47,177 bases of DNA from CAG-217 sp963638105 (GTDB lineage: Bacteria > Bacillota > Clostridia > Oscillospirales > Acutalibacteraceae): positions 1 through 47,177 of the forward strand of contig CAVHPP010000015.1 in the NCBI GenBank assembly GCA_963638105.1, written 5' to 3'. The notes under the pieces were generated by a model. It worked only from the letters and a program-made list of their open reading frames with translations. It was not told the DNA's origin and did no database searches. Position numbers and translations under genes: made by a program. Numbering within the stretch: position 1 is the stretch's first letter; each line of letters begins with the position of its first letter. Positions 30,358 to 40,000 of this stretch are shown here, one piece after another.

Positions 30358-31572
30358 TTAGGCGTCCTGCCCCAGGAAGTGGGGCATCATCGCCGGGCCG
30401 TTCTCCATATAAATGCCGGTGGCCTTGGCGGTCTCCTCATTGATGGTGTCTACTCCCGCCTTGGGTGCGGACTTTTGGTACAGCAGGTAGGGCACCGGGT
30501 CGCTGGCGTGGGTGCGGGTCACAATGGGGGTGGGGTGGTCCGGCAGCAGCAGGATCTTGTAATCCTCGTACTGTTCCAGTCCCTCTTCCAGAATGGGCAG
30601 TACCCGGCTGTCGATCATCTCAATGGCTTTTACTTTGTTTTCCGGCTCGTTGCGGTGACCGCACTCGTCCGGCGCCTCAAAGTGCACATACACCAGGTCG
30701 TTGCGCTCCAGCAGATCCAGCGCCGCCTTGGCTTTGCCCTCAAAGTCGGTGTCAATATAACCGGTGGCGCCGGGCACTTCTGCCACTTCCATACCGGCGC
30801 AGTTGGCAATGCCCTTGAGCAGGTCAACGGCAGAGACCATACCGCCCTTTATGCCGTACAGCGCCTCAAAGGGCCGGAGCGCCGGGCGCTTGCCCTCGCC
30901 CCACAGCCAAATGCAGTTGGCCGGGCGATGACCGGCAGCCACGCGGGCTTTGTTCACCGGGTGGTCCTTTAGCAGATCAAAGGACTTTTCCATCATCTCC
31001 AGCAGGGGGCGCGCCGTCTCTGCGGTGGAGAGATGGGGACCGATCACCTTGCCGGTAATGTCGTGAGGCGGGGTCATATTGCCCAGCTCTGTGGTGCCGC
31101 CGTGCCAGATCAAACAGTGGCGGTAAGATACGCCGGTGTAAAAATCGTATTCCCCGCCGCCAAAGGCTGCCTGTACCGCTTCCATCAACTGGCGAGCCTC
31201 CTCGGTGGAAATATCGTCGGCGCAGTAGTCCTCGATCACCTTATCGGCAAAGGGCTCGCCCTTGTCGCTGAGGGTCACCAGGTTGGTGCGCAGGGACACA
31301 TCGCTGTCTTTCATATCAATGCCGATGGAGGCGGCCTCCAGCGGGCTGCGCCCGGTGTAAAATCGGTGTGGGTCAAAGCCCAGCACGCTCATATTGGCTA
31401 CATCGGAGCCGGGTTTCAGTCCCGGCGCTACGGTGCGCACCAGCCCTACCTCCGCCTTGGCGGCCAGGGCGTCGATATGGGGCTTCTTTGCCACCATCAT
31501 GGGGGTTTTGCCGCCCAGGGCGGGCACCGGGTAGTCTGCCATGCCGTCGCACAGTACTACAACATATTTCAT
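30358..31572 (-). CDS. ApgM-type cofactor-independent phosphoglycerate mutase / probable homoserine kinase
   Basis: 404 residues of the alkaline-phosphatase superfamily ApgM branch. Metal motifs: VVLCDGMADYP, catalytic serine region GSDVANMSVLGFDP, HFEAPDECGHRNE, LLLPDHPTP and VTRTHASDPVPY. The family includes archaeal-type 2,3-bisphosphoglycerate-independent mutases and a bacterial branch annotated as an alternative homoserine kinase. Being first in the operon with metY, which acts on a homoserine derivative, supports the homoserine branch, but sequence alone does not decide. AGGAGG lies 7 nt before the ATG. Confidence 0.88.
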   Translation of the reverse strand: MKYVVVLCDGMADYPVPALGGKTPMMVAKKPHIDALAAKAEVGLVRTVAPGLKPGSDVANMSVLGFDPHRFYTGRSPLEAASIGIDMKDSDVSLRTNLVTLSDKGEPFADKVIEDYCADDISTEEARQLMEAVQAAFGGGEYDFYTGVSYRHCLIWHGGTTELGNMTPPHDITGKVIGPHLSTAETARPLLEMMEKSFDLLKDHPVNKARVAAGHRPANCIWLWGEGKRPALRPFEALYGIKGGMVSAVDLLKGIANCAGMEVAEVPGATGYIDTDFEGKAKAALDLLERNDLVYVHFEAPDECGHRNEPENKVKAIEMIDSRVLPILEEGLEQYEDYKILLLPDHPTPIVTRTHASDPVPYLLYQKSAPKAGVDTINEETAKATGIYMENGPAMMPHFLGQDA

Positions 31573-31595
31573 ACGGATCCTCCTGAAAAGCCTAT

Positions 31596-31620
31596 GCCGC
31601 CTGCGAAAGCAGACGGCGGC
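31596..31620 (-). terminator. Weak hairpin between purL and apgM
   Basis: GCCGCCTGC-GAAA-GCAG-AC-GGCGGC, an imperfect stem right after purL; only a short CTTTT follows on the minus strand. Probably partial read-through. Confidence 0.4.
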
Positions 31621-31631
31621 TGAAATTGCAC

Positions 31632-34600
31632 TTATTTGAAGTATTTAACGCCGGACTCAAAGATCTGCATATCCTTGTTAAAGGGTACGTTCTTGTATAG
31701 ATTTTCGCCCTTGCGTTCGCAGTGACCCATTTTGCCCAGCACGCGGCCGTCCGGGGAAGTAATGCCTTCCACCGCCCATACGGAGCCGTTGGGGTTAAAG
31801 GGCATATCCGTTGCCACATTGCCGTCCGGGTCCACATACTGGGTAGCGATCTGGCCGTTCTCCGCCAACCGGCGCAGGGTGGCCTCGTCCGCTACAAACC
31901 GACCCTCACCGTGGGAGATGGGCACGGCAAACATCTCGCCTGCCCGGGTGCCTGCCAGCCACGGGGACTTGGTGCTGGTAACTCGGGTGTACGCCATTTG
32001 ACTGATATGGCGGCCAATGGTATTAAAGGTCAGGGTGGGGTCGTTCTCCCCAATGTCCACAATCTTGCCGTAGGGCACCAGACCCAGCTTGATCAGCGCC
32101 TGGAACCCGTTGCAGATACCCAGCATTAAGCCGTCGCGGCAGTTAAGCAGTTCGGTGACCGCCTCGGCCACAGCCGGGTTGCGGAAGGTGGTGGCAATGA
32201 ACTTGCCGGAGCCTTCCGGCTCGTCACCGCCGGAGAAGCCGCCGGGCAGCATCACGATCTGCGCCTGCTTGATTTCCTCCACCATCTTCTCAATGGTCTC
32301 GTTAATGGCGGCGGGGGTCAGGTTGCCTACTACTAAAATATGGGGGTCCGCACCGGCCTGTTCAAAGGCGCGGGCGGTGTCTACCTCGCAGTTGGTGCCG
32401 GGGAACGCGGGAATGAATACCCGGGGCCGCGCCACCTTGTTTTGGCTGACGAAAATGGAGCGCTCTTTATAGAGCGGCACATCCTCCACCGCAGCGCTTT
32501 TGCCGCTGTCTGTGGGGAACACACGCTCCAGTTTGCTGCTCCAGGCGGCGATCAGTTCGTCCGCGGTCAGCACATCGCCGTCCAAAATAAAGATTCCGTT
32601 GCCGTTAACGGTGCCCAGGGCAGTGGCGTAGGGCGCCAGGCTGTCGGTCAGTGCGCCGTCCTCGGGAATCTCCACCACAAAGCTGCCCTCATAGGGGGCA
32701 AACAGGGTGGCAGCGTCCAGCCCCTGGGCAAAGGTAAAGCCCAGCTTGCTGCCAAAGGCCATCTTGCACACGGCGGCAGCGGCGCCGCCCTCTTTCACCA
32801 CGGCGGCAGAGAGGATGGACTTGTCCTGCACGCCGGCACAAACCGCCTGCATCAGGGCCATAGCGTTTTTGTAATCCGGCAGACCGGTGGCCGCATTTAC
32901 CGGAATTTGCAGCAGATACACTTTGCTGCCCGGGTGTTGCAGCAGGGCGGTGCCGGTGTGAGACGCCTTGCTCATACCCACGGCGAAGCTTACCAGGGTG
33001 GGCGGTACATCCAGTTCGTTAAAGGAGCCGCTCATAGAGTCTTTACCGCCAATGGAGGGGGTGCCGTACCCGGCCTGTGCGGTCAGGGCGCCCAGCAGGG
33101 CGGCAGCGGGCTTGCCCCAGCGCTCCGGCTTGCTGCCCAGGCGCTCAAAGTATTCCTGGAAGGTGAGCCGTGCTTCTGCCGGGTCGCAGCCCACGGCAGC
33201 CAGCTTTGCAAGGCTCTCCGTTACCGCAAAGGCGGCGGAATGGAAGGGGCTCCAGCGAGATACGCCGGGGATAAAGCCGTAGGCCATCACCGTAGCGTCG
33301 TCCGTTTGGCCGTGCTCTAAGGGCAGCTTGGCTACCATGGCCTCTTCCGGGGTCAGCTGGTACACGCCGGCATAGGGCATATTCACCGTAGCGGCGCCGA
33401 TGGAGGAATCGAACCGCTCCACCAAACCCTTTTGGGAGCAGACTTCCAGTCGGCGCAGATTGGCTTTCAGCGCAGCGGACAGGGACAGCCCTTGCAGTTC
33501 TGCCGGTACGGTATGTAAATAGTTTTTGTCCTCGTCAATGGGGGCAATGGTGGCGGTGGCGTGCTGGGTTACACCGTTGGTGTTCAGGAAATCCCGGCTG
33601 ATGTCCACGATCTTGTCGCCACGCCAGGTCATTTCCAGTCGATTGTTGTCTGTGACCACGGCCACCGGGGTGGCCTCTAAGTTCTCTTTATAAGCTGCGG
33701 CGATAAAGGCGTCCACATCCTTGGGGTCCAGCACTACGGCCATACGCTCCTGGCTCTCGGAGATAGCCAGCTCCGTGCCGTCCAGTCCCTCGTACTTCTT
33801 GGGTACCTTGTCCAGATCCACGGTCAGGCCGTCTGCCAGCTCGCCGATGGCTACGCACACGCCGCCGGCGCCAAAGTCGTTGCAGCGCTTAATGCGGGTG
33901 GATACATCTTTGTTGCGGAACAGCCGCTGAATTTTGCGCTCGGTGGGAGGATTACCCTTTTGCACCTCGGCGCCGCAGGTCTCGATGGATTCAGAATTAT
34001 GGGCCTTGGAGGAGCCGGTGGCGCCGCCGCAGCCGTCACGGCCGGTGCGCCCGCCCAGCAGCACAATAATGTCGCCGGGGGTGGGGCAGGCCCGTACCAC
34101 ATTCTCTTTGGGAGAGGCACCGATCACTGCGCCGATCTCCATACGCTTGGCCACATACCCGGCATCGTACAGCTCGGTGACCTGGCCGGTGGCCAGTCCG
34201 ATCTGGTTGCCGTAGCTGCTGTAACCCTGGGCAGCGCCGGTTGTGATCTTCCGCTGGGGCAGCTTGGCCTCCAGGGTGTCTGCAAAGGCGGTGGTGGGAT
34301 CGCCGGAGCCGGTAACCCGCATGGCCTGGTACACATAGGCGCGCCCGCTCAGCGGGTCACGAATGGCGCCGCCCAGGCAGGTAGCCGCGCCGCCGAAGGG
34401 CTCAATCTCCGTGGGATGGTTGTGGGTCTCGTTCTTAAACTGCACCAGCCACTGCTCGGTCTTGCCGTCCACCGTTACCGGCACTTCAATGGAGCAGGCG
34501 TTGATCTCCTCGCTCTCGTCCAGATTATCCGCCTTGCCCTGGGACTTTAGATATTTGGTGCCGATGCAGGCCATATCCATCAGGCAAATGTCTTTGTTTT

Positions 34601-35399
34601 TGCCGGCATACAGGGCGCCGCGCATATCCAGATACAGGCGCAGGGCGTCCTCCACTGCGGCGGCGTACTTGCTCTCCTCCACGGTGATCTTGTCCAGCTT
34701 GGTGGAAAAGGTGGTGTGGCGGCAGTGGTCGGACCAGTAGGTGTCAATCACTTTCAGCTCCGTTAAGCTGGGATCCCGGTGTTCTTCGTTCTTAAAGTAG
34801 TCCCGCACCCATTTTAGGTCCTCCACGCTCATGGCAAAGCCCATTTGGCTGTGGTAAGCGGCGATCTCCTCATCACTCTTGGCGATAAAGCCGGCAATGC
34901 GCGCAATGTCCGCCGGTACATCGGCAGTCAGATCCAGGCTCTCCGGCTTAGCCATGGTGGCCTCCCGGCTCTCCACCGGGTTGATCAGGTAGGATTTAAT
35001 CTTATCGAACTCTGCGTCCGTAATGTCGCCGGCAAGGGCGATCACCTTGGCGCTGGCTACCCGGGGACATTCTCCTGCGGTAAGCAGCTGAATGCACTGG
35101 GCGGCGCTGTCTGCCCGCTGGTCATACTGACCGGGCAGGAACTCCATGGCAAACACCCGATCGCCGGGGGCGAAAGTCACTTCGTCTGCCGTATTGTCCA
35201 GATTGTCCTCGGCAAAGACCCCGTGCACGGCACGGCGGAACTCCGCCTCGCTGACGCCCTGCACATCGTAGCGGTTAATAAGCCGCAGGCCGGTGAGCGC
35301 TGTAATGCCCACATTCTGGCGCAGATCCGTTAAGATCTGCATGGCCTCAATGTCGTTGCCTTTCTTCTTTTCCACAAAAATCCGATAAACATTTGCCAT
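31632..35399 (-). CDS. purL: Phosphoribosylformylglycinamidine synthase, single-chain
   Basis: 1255 residues, the single-polypeptide form common in Clostridia. Fourth step of purine synthesis: FGAR to FGAM with glutamine-derived ammonia. Order: PurS-like N-terminus (MANVYRIFVEKKKGN), linker, tandem AIRS-like synthase halves (SDHCRHTTFSTKL; ETHNHPTEIEPFGGAATC; GGAIRDPLSGRAYVY), and a C-terminal class I glutaminase (from about 985) with nucleophile cysteine in LGICNGFQALIK, PGGFSGGDE, and the late SHGEGRF histidine and glutamate. The start is fixed by AGGAG 8 nt upstream. Other pur genes are not in the window. The purL promoter is unclear. Confidence 0.96.
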   Translation of the reverse strand: MANVYRIFVEKKKGNDIEAMQILTDLRQNVGITALTGLRLINRYDVQGVSEAEFRRAVHGVFAEDNLDNTADEVTFAPGDRVFAMEFLPGQYDQRADSAAQCIQLLTAGECPRVASAKVIALAGDITDAEFDKIKSYLINPVESREATMAKPESLDLTADVPADIARIAGFIAKSDEEIAAYHSQMGFAMSVEDLKWVRDYFKNEEHRDPSLTELKVIDTYWSDHCRHTTFSTKLDKITVEESKYAAAVEDALRLYLDMRGALYAGKNKDICLMDMACIGTKYLKSQGKADNLDESEEINACSIEVPVTVDGKTEQWLVQFKNETHNHPTEIEPFGGAATCLGGAIRDPLSGRAYVYQAMRVTGSGDPTTAFADTLEAKLPQRKITTGAAQGYSSYGNQIGLATGQVTELYDAGYVAKRMEIGAVIGASPKENVVRACPTPGDIIVLLGGRTGRDGCGGATGSSKAHNSESIETCGAEVQKGNPPTERKIQRLFRNKDVSTRIKRCNDFGAGGVCVAIGELADGLTVDLDKVPKKYEGLDGTELAISESQERMAVVLDPKDVDAFIAAAYKENLEATPVAVVTDNNRLEMTWRGDKIVDISRDFLNTNGVTQHATATIAPIDEDKNYLHTVPAELQGLSLSAALKANLRRLEVCSQKGLVERFDSSIGAATVNMPYAGVYQLTPEEAMVAKLPLEHGQTDDATVMAYGFIPGVSRWSPFHSAAFAVTESLAKLAAVGCDPAEARLTFQEYFERLGSKPERWGKPAAALLGALTAQAGYGTPSIGGKDSMSGSFNELDVPPTLVSFAVGMSKASHTGTALLQHPGSKVYLLQIPVNAATGLPDYKNAMALMQAVCAGVQDKSILSAAVVKEGGAAAAVCKMAFGSKLGFTFAQGLDAATLFAPYEGSFVVEIPEDGALTDSLAPYATALGTVNGNGIFILDGDVLTADELIAAWSSKLERVFPTDSGKSAAVEDVPLYKERSIFVSQNKVARPRVFIPAFPGTNCEVDTARAFEQAGADPHILVVGNLTPAAINETIEKMVEEIKQAQIVMLPGGFSGGDEPEGSGKFIATTFRNPAVAEAVTELLNCRDGLMLGICNGFQALIKLGLVPYGKIVDIGENDPTLTFNTIGRHISQMAYTRVTSTKSPWLAGTRAGEMFAVPISHGEGRFVADEATLRRLAENGQIATQYVDPDGNVATDMPFNPNGSVWAVEGITSPDGRVLGKMGHCERKGENLYKNVPFNKDMQIFESGVKYFK

Positions 35400-35561
35400 G
35401 GGGGGTTCTCCTAACTGCATGTATTCACTCCGGGTGTATAGAATAAAGATATAATAGCACAAATCCGGCCGATTGCCTACCGTTTTATGAAATTTTTACG
35501 GACTTTATGAAAATTTTACTAACTTGTAAAAAATCGTTCGCAAATGGGGAAGAAAGTGTGC

Positions 35562-35567
35562 TATAAT
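35562..35567 (+). promoter_or_regulatory. Candidate -10 element for the PAS protein
   Basis: TATAAT with poor -35 candidates (TTCGCA, 19-nt spacing). The transcript then carries a GGCGG/CCGCC hairpin (35584-35600). Confidence 0.4.
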
Positions 35568-35653
35568 GGCTATGGCGCGCAGGCGGGCGGTCTGCCGCCG
35601 TTTCAGAAAGAATTTTACAGAGATATACAGCGCAGAGAAGCGGAGAAAGAGAG

Positions 35654-36787
35654 GTGGGAGCCACGCAGCGGGAAAATATGGACCCGGCCCCCTATGAAGT
35701 TGAATTTATGAATGTGGTGGTGGATAAGGCCAACGATTTGCAGGTGGTAGACGCAGACAGCCACTTTGCCCAGTTTGCCGGTGTGCACCCGTCTAAGATC
35801 AAACAGGGCAAGCTGTTTCTGTACGACAAATTAAAACCGGCGGACCGGGAACGGGTGATGCAAAACATCTGCAAAAAGGGCGCCCGATTTACATATATGA
35901 CCATGGATCTGCTGGACAAAAAGGGCACGCCGCTCTTTGTCCACTGTGTGGGTCAGAATTACGAGGACTCCACCCTGTGCCGCATGACCTTTGCGGATGT
36001 GTCCGAGAGTCGGCGGCGCCAGGAGCAGCTGCGGGCCCAGGCGGTGGAAATGAATGAACTCATCGACCTGGTGTGCGGCGGCGTGTGTCTGTTTAAGGTC
36101 ACGCCGGAAATGCATATTGAGTGCCTGTATTTGAACAAGGGCTGCTGTCGGTTGTTCGGCACCTCCCAGGAGAGCAGCCGCCTGCGGGCCTATCGACTGG
36201 ACGAACTGCTCCACCCGGACGACCGCTCCGCGGTATTCCAGGCCATCGGTCGTGCCATGGCGGTAGGCGAAGAGGTGGATTGCGAGTGCCGGGTGCGGGT
36301 GCATGAGGGCGAATTTATTTGGTGCCAACTGCGGGCGGGTATTCAGCGCTATGAGGGCGAGTGCCCGGTGTTTCACGCCGTGTTTACGGATATTACCCGC
36401 ATTAAGGCGGCGGAGGAAAAGGCGGACCGAGAGGCCCAGCGGATGGTGAGTTTGTTTAAGAACCTGCCCGGCGCCACTTTCTTTACAGACACGGCCAACC
36501 CTTTGCAGCTGGACTTGGTCAGCGAGGATTTTATTCAGTTTATCGGCTATTCCAGAACGGAGCTGTTTCAGCTGTTCTCCGGCAATTTGGCGCGGCTGAT
36601 GGATGAGAACGAGGCGGCGGCTGTGGCCGCGCAACTGCGCACCGGCGCCGCGGATCGGCGGCTCTTAACGGTGGAATACACCCTTTATATCGGCGACGCC
36701 TGCGCCTTGCGTGTACGGGACAGCCGCAAGGTGATCGAGCATCCGGACGGCTCTAAAGCCTTTTTGGGTGTACTCAATGTAATATGA
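35654..36787 (+). CDS. Triple-PAS protein without an output domain
   Basis: 377 residues from GTG (GGAGA 7 nt upstream); an ATG eight codons later (35678) is the alternative start. Three PAS-like domains: about 18-115 (VVDADSHFAQFAGVHPSKI), 130-250 (LFKVTPEMHIECLYLNKGC, ending FHAVFTDITRIKAAEEKADRE, a classic PAC-to-linker helix) and 262-375 (SLFKNLPGATFF, SEDFIQFIGYSRTEL). No membrane segment, GGDEF, EAL, kinase or HTH part follows; the stop and a terminator come right after the third PAS. Cytosolic sensor whose output must be a partner protein, or a truncated sensor. No neighbour suggests the partner. Confidence 0.8.
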   Translation: MGATQRENMDPAPYEVEFMNVVVDKANDLQVVDADSHFAQFAGVHPSKIKQGKLFLYDKLKPADRERVMQNICKKGARFTYMTMDLLDKKGTPLFVHCVGQNYEDSTLCRMTFADVSESRRRQEQLRAQAVEMNELIDLVCGGVCLFKVTPEMHIECLYLNKGCCRLFGTSQESSRLRAYRLDELLHPDDRSAVFQAIGRAMAVGEEVDCECRVRVHEGEFIWCQLRAGIQRYEGECPVFHAVFTDITRIKAAEEKADREAQRMVSLFKNLPGATFFTDTANPLQLDLVSEDFIQFIGYSRTELFQLFSGNLARLMDENEAAAVAAQLRTGAADRRLLTVEYTLYIGDACALRVRDSRKVIEHPDGSKAFLGVLNVI

Positions 36788-36802
36788 ATATATACAAAAA
36801 GT

Positions 36803-36840
36803 TAAAGGACGGATATTCGTATTCCGTCCTTTATTTATTT
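36803..36840 (+). terminator. Terminator of the PAS gene
   Basis: AAAGGACGGA (36804-36813) pairs with TCCGTCCTTT (36823-36832), then ATTTATTTTT. Confidence 0.9.
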
Positions 36841-36924
36841 TTCGTTCCTTTTTCTTTGTAGATAATCCACAAAAGCCGGCGCCAAAGTTTGGCATATTTT
36901 CGGGGTAAAATCGCGGAAAGTGCG

Positions 36925-36953
36925 TTGCAATGGCCTTATTTATGTTTTATAAT
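36925..36953 (+). promoter_or_regulatory. Promoter of the Big/FIVAR protein operon
   Basis: TTGCAA (36925-36930), a 17-nt spacer and TATAAT (36948-36953); leader of about 90 nt. Confidence 0.75.
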
Positions 36954-37050
36954 TATTATGTATAAATGTTGTCGCGGCGCGCCGAAATACAGGTGCTAAG
37001 CGGGCAGTGCAAGGGGTGCTGCCGTTGCGGCAAAGGGGAAGGATGGTTCT

Positions 37051-40000
37051 ATGAAGTTTATGTACAGCAAGAAGCGCTTGCTCAGCGTCTTTTTGTCCGT
37101 GCTCACGGTGTTCACCGTGCTGACCCCGGCGTTTTCTGCCTGGGCGGGCGATGTGATCGGCGTGTACAACATTCAGCTGTTTTATGAAGACGGCAATGCG
37201 GTACAAGACACGGACGAGGAGGGCAACACCTACCATGAGACCATGCAGGAGGGCGACACGCTGCAACTGAGCTACAAGCTCATTGACTGCGAGATCCCGG
37301 ACAACGGCTATGTCAGGTGGTACAGCGAGGCACCCACTTTGGTGGATGTGGACCAAAACGGTCTGGTCAAGGCCTTTGACTCCTCTAAGGGCGCTGTGAT
37401 CCACAACTGGATTGACAATGAGGTAAAGCCGGTGCCGCTGGTGGGCAAGATCGCTGCCGCCGCGCTGGAAAAAGCCCTGTTCAACGACAAGGTGAATGTG
37501 GACACCATGGACACGGACGAGATCATTGCCCTGATTGAAAAGACCATGGGTGCGGATTCTGCCCTGGGCAAGATTTTTGAATCCTATTCCGCCAAATGGA
37601 TTGCGTCCCTGCGCAAATATCTGGACAATATCAATTCCATTGTTCATGTTACCCTGTATGACGCCAACGGCGAAGTAAAGGCAGACGACACCCTGGCTGT
37701 GACGGTCACCAAGAACGACGCGTTCTATGCCAACTTCCTGCCCAACGGTACCCATATCACCAACAAGTCCCAGATTGAGACCACGGTAGCCAAGGGCACC
37801 ACCTGCCAGCTGAGCGCCGTGACCACCCCGGTGCGGCTGCACATGGGCGTGGTTTACTCTGTAAAGAGTTCTTCTGTCTTTACCCAGGGCAAGGTGATTG
37901 CCACGGTGGATGACAGCGGTTTGGTAACCTTTAAGAACACCGGTAAGGTGACCATCGTTGTGTCGCCGGACACGGAAGGATTTATCAACAATCTGTTAAA
38001 GCTGGTCAACTATATTTACAAGTTGGACCATACCGGCACCATTGATACCAAAAAACTGGCGGATATTCTGATCAAGTATTTGGGTATCGACATTGACCGC
38101 AATGTGCTGGCGGCGCTGTTGGACGCTTGCTTTGCCATTAAGGATATTGTGGGCGATTCTGCCGACGCTGTACAGCTGACGGCTACTGCGGTGAAGATCA
38201 TCGCCAACATTCTGCTTAAATTGAAATATAATGATACCATCACTTTTAACGTGGTAGACGGTGTGCCTTGCACGGACTTTAACATTACCGGTCCGGATAC
38301 GGTACAGGAGGGTGCCCAGATCCAAATGGCCATTACGGATGCCAAACCCGTTGCCGCCGATGTTTCGGATATTACCTGGTCCTCCTCGGATGAAAGTGTG
38401 GCCTATGTAGATCCCCAAACCGGTATCATCACCGGCCGTGACGCAGGGGGCAACATGGGCACGGTTGCAAACAGTCAAAAGTGCACCATCACGGCGACTT
38501 CCGCTGCCAATCAGGTGGTGCGAACCAAAGAGCTTACCGTAACCGGCAAAACCGGGCGGGTGCTCAGCGACGCGGTGATCCACGCCCAGCGGGACTGCAA
38601 TATCGGTGATCAGCAAACGCTGACCTACACGGTGTACCCGGTGCGCGTAAGCAAGGCCAATAATTTGAACATTACCTGGGGCCTGCTGGACGGTACGGAC
38701 GCAGACGGCAATCCCAAGTATCTGTGGGCGGGCGACGCCTATGATGAAACGGTGACCGACGAGACCACCGGCGAGACCACCACGGTCCACCATGACGGCT
38801 CGGTAGAGGACGGGATCGCCAGGCTGGACAAGAATGGTAACTACACGGCGCTGGCCGGCGGCACCGCCACGGTTGTGCTGAAAGCCTCCACCGGCTACAA
38901 GCTGCTGGATGGCAGCTACTATACCATCTCCCAGGTGCAGACCCAGACCACGATTTTCAACGGTCTGCCGGTGTCCGGCATTGACGTGACCGTTGAAAGC
39001 GCCGTAAAGAGCGCTGTTTTGGCCAACAGCGTGAAGTTGGAGCAGCAGCAGACGGAAGTAGCCGGTAAAACTCTGGATTTTGCCACCGTTACTGCCAGCA
39101 CCGTGTACGATGGCTCCGGCGTGCTGGTTAAGGCCAATGTGGACCCGGCAGACGCCACCAATAAGAATGTAAAATGGTATATTGATAATAAGGATCAGTT
39201 TGAGCTGAAGGACGAGGACAAGACCGCCGGCACCGTAAAGGTAGTGGCCAAGGCCTCTTGCACCAGCGCCGCCAGCGTGCATATTTGGTGCGTGTCTGAG
39301 GACGGCGATATTCAGTCCGATGTGGTGACTCTGTGCGTGGTGCGTAACGCCGCAGAGACCAACACCATTAACGGCGACGATTTGTCCGTGATTAACGGCA
39401 AGACCCTGGATGTGTCTCACTCCATGACCTTTAGCGGCTCCACCTCCTCGGTGCAGGCCTGCTACGGCGCCGACTGGTACTCCTCCGATGAGAACGTGCT
39501 GACCGTAGCCCCCAAGGGCAACGACAACGGCGACGCGGTGGTTACCGGTGTGGATGTTGGCACCGCTACCCTGTACTGCGTGTCTGTTTCCGGCGGTATT
39601 GTGGCGGAGAAGCATGTGACCGTGTACCCGGACAAGGATTACTTAAAGCAGGTGATTAACATCTGCGAGGACACGGTAATTGAGCGCACCAACGAAAATA
39701 AAACATTATATAAGGACTTCAGCCGAAAGCTGGACTATGCTTATTATGTCTATTATGATGAGCCTATGGCTGCCCAGGACAGCTGTAATACATACGCCCG
39801 GGAATTGCTGTACGCTTTCTACAAGCTGGGCGGCTACATTGGGTTGACCGGTGTGACCCTTGTAAACAAGGACGGCTCGGACGCCGGCGCATTCCGCAGC
39901 GTGAAGGTGTCTACCTCCAAGCGGTACGACAGCTACTCGGTGGATCTGGACGCCCAGGTGGCACCCAAGACCGCTATGTATCGCACCATCAAGTGGAGCA

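Noticed and set aside
31573..31631. SAM riboswitch or T-box before apgM-metY
   Set aside because: The gap after purL is only 59 bp and holds just a hairpin and a ribosome site.
36966..37187. 73-codon frame overlapping the start of the Big/FIVAR gene as a leader peptide
   Set aside because: No ribosome site and it overlaps the signal-peptide coding region out of frame.
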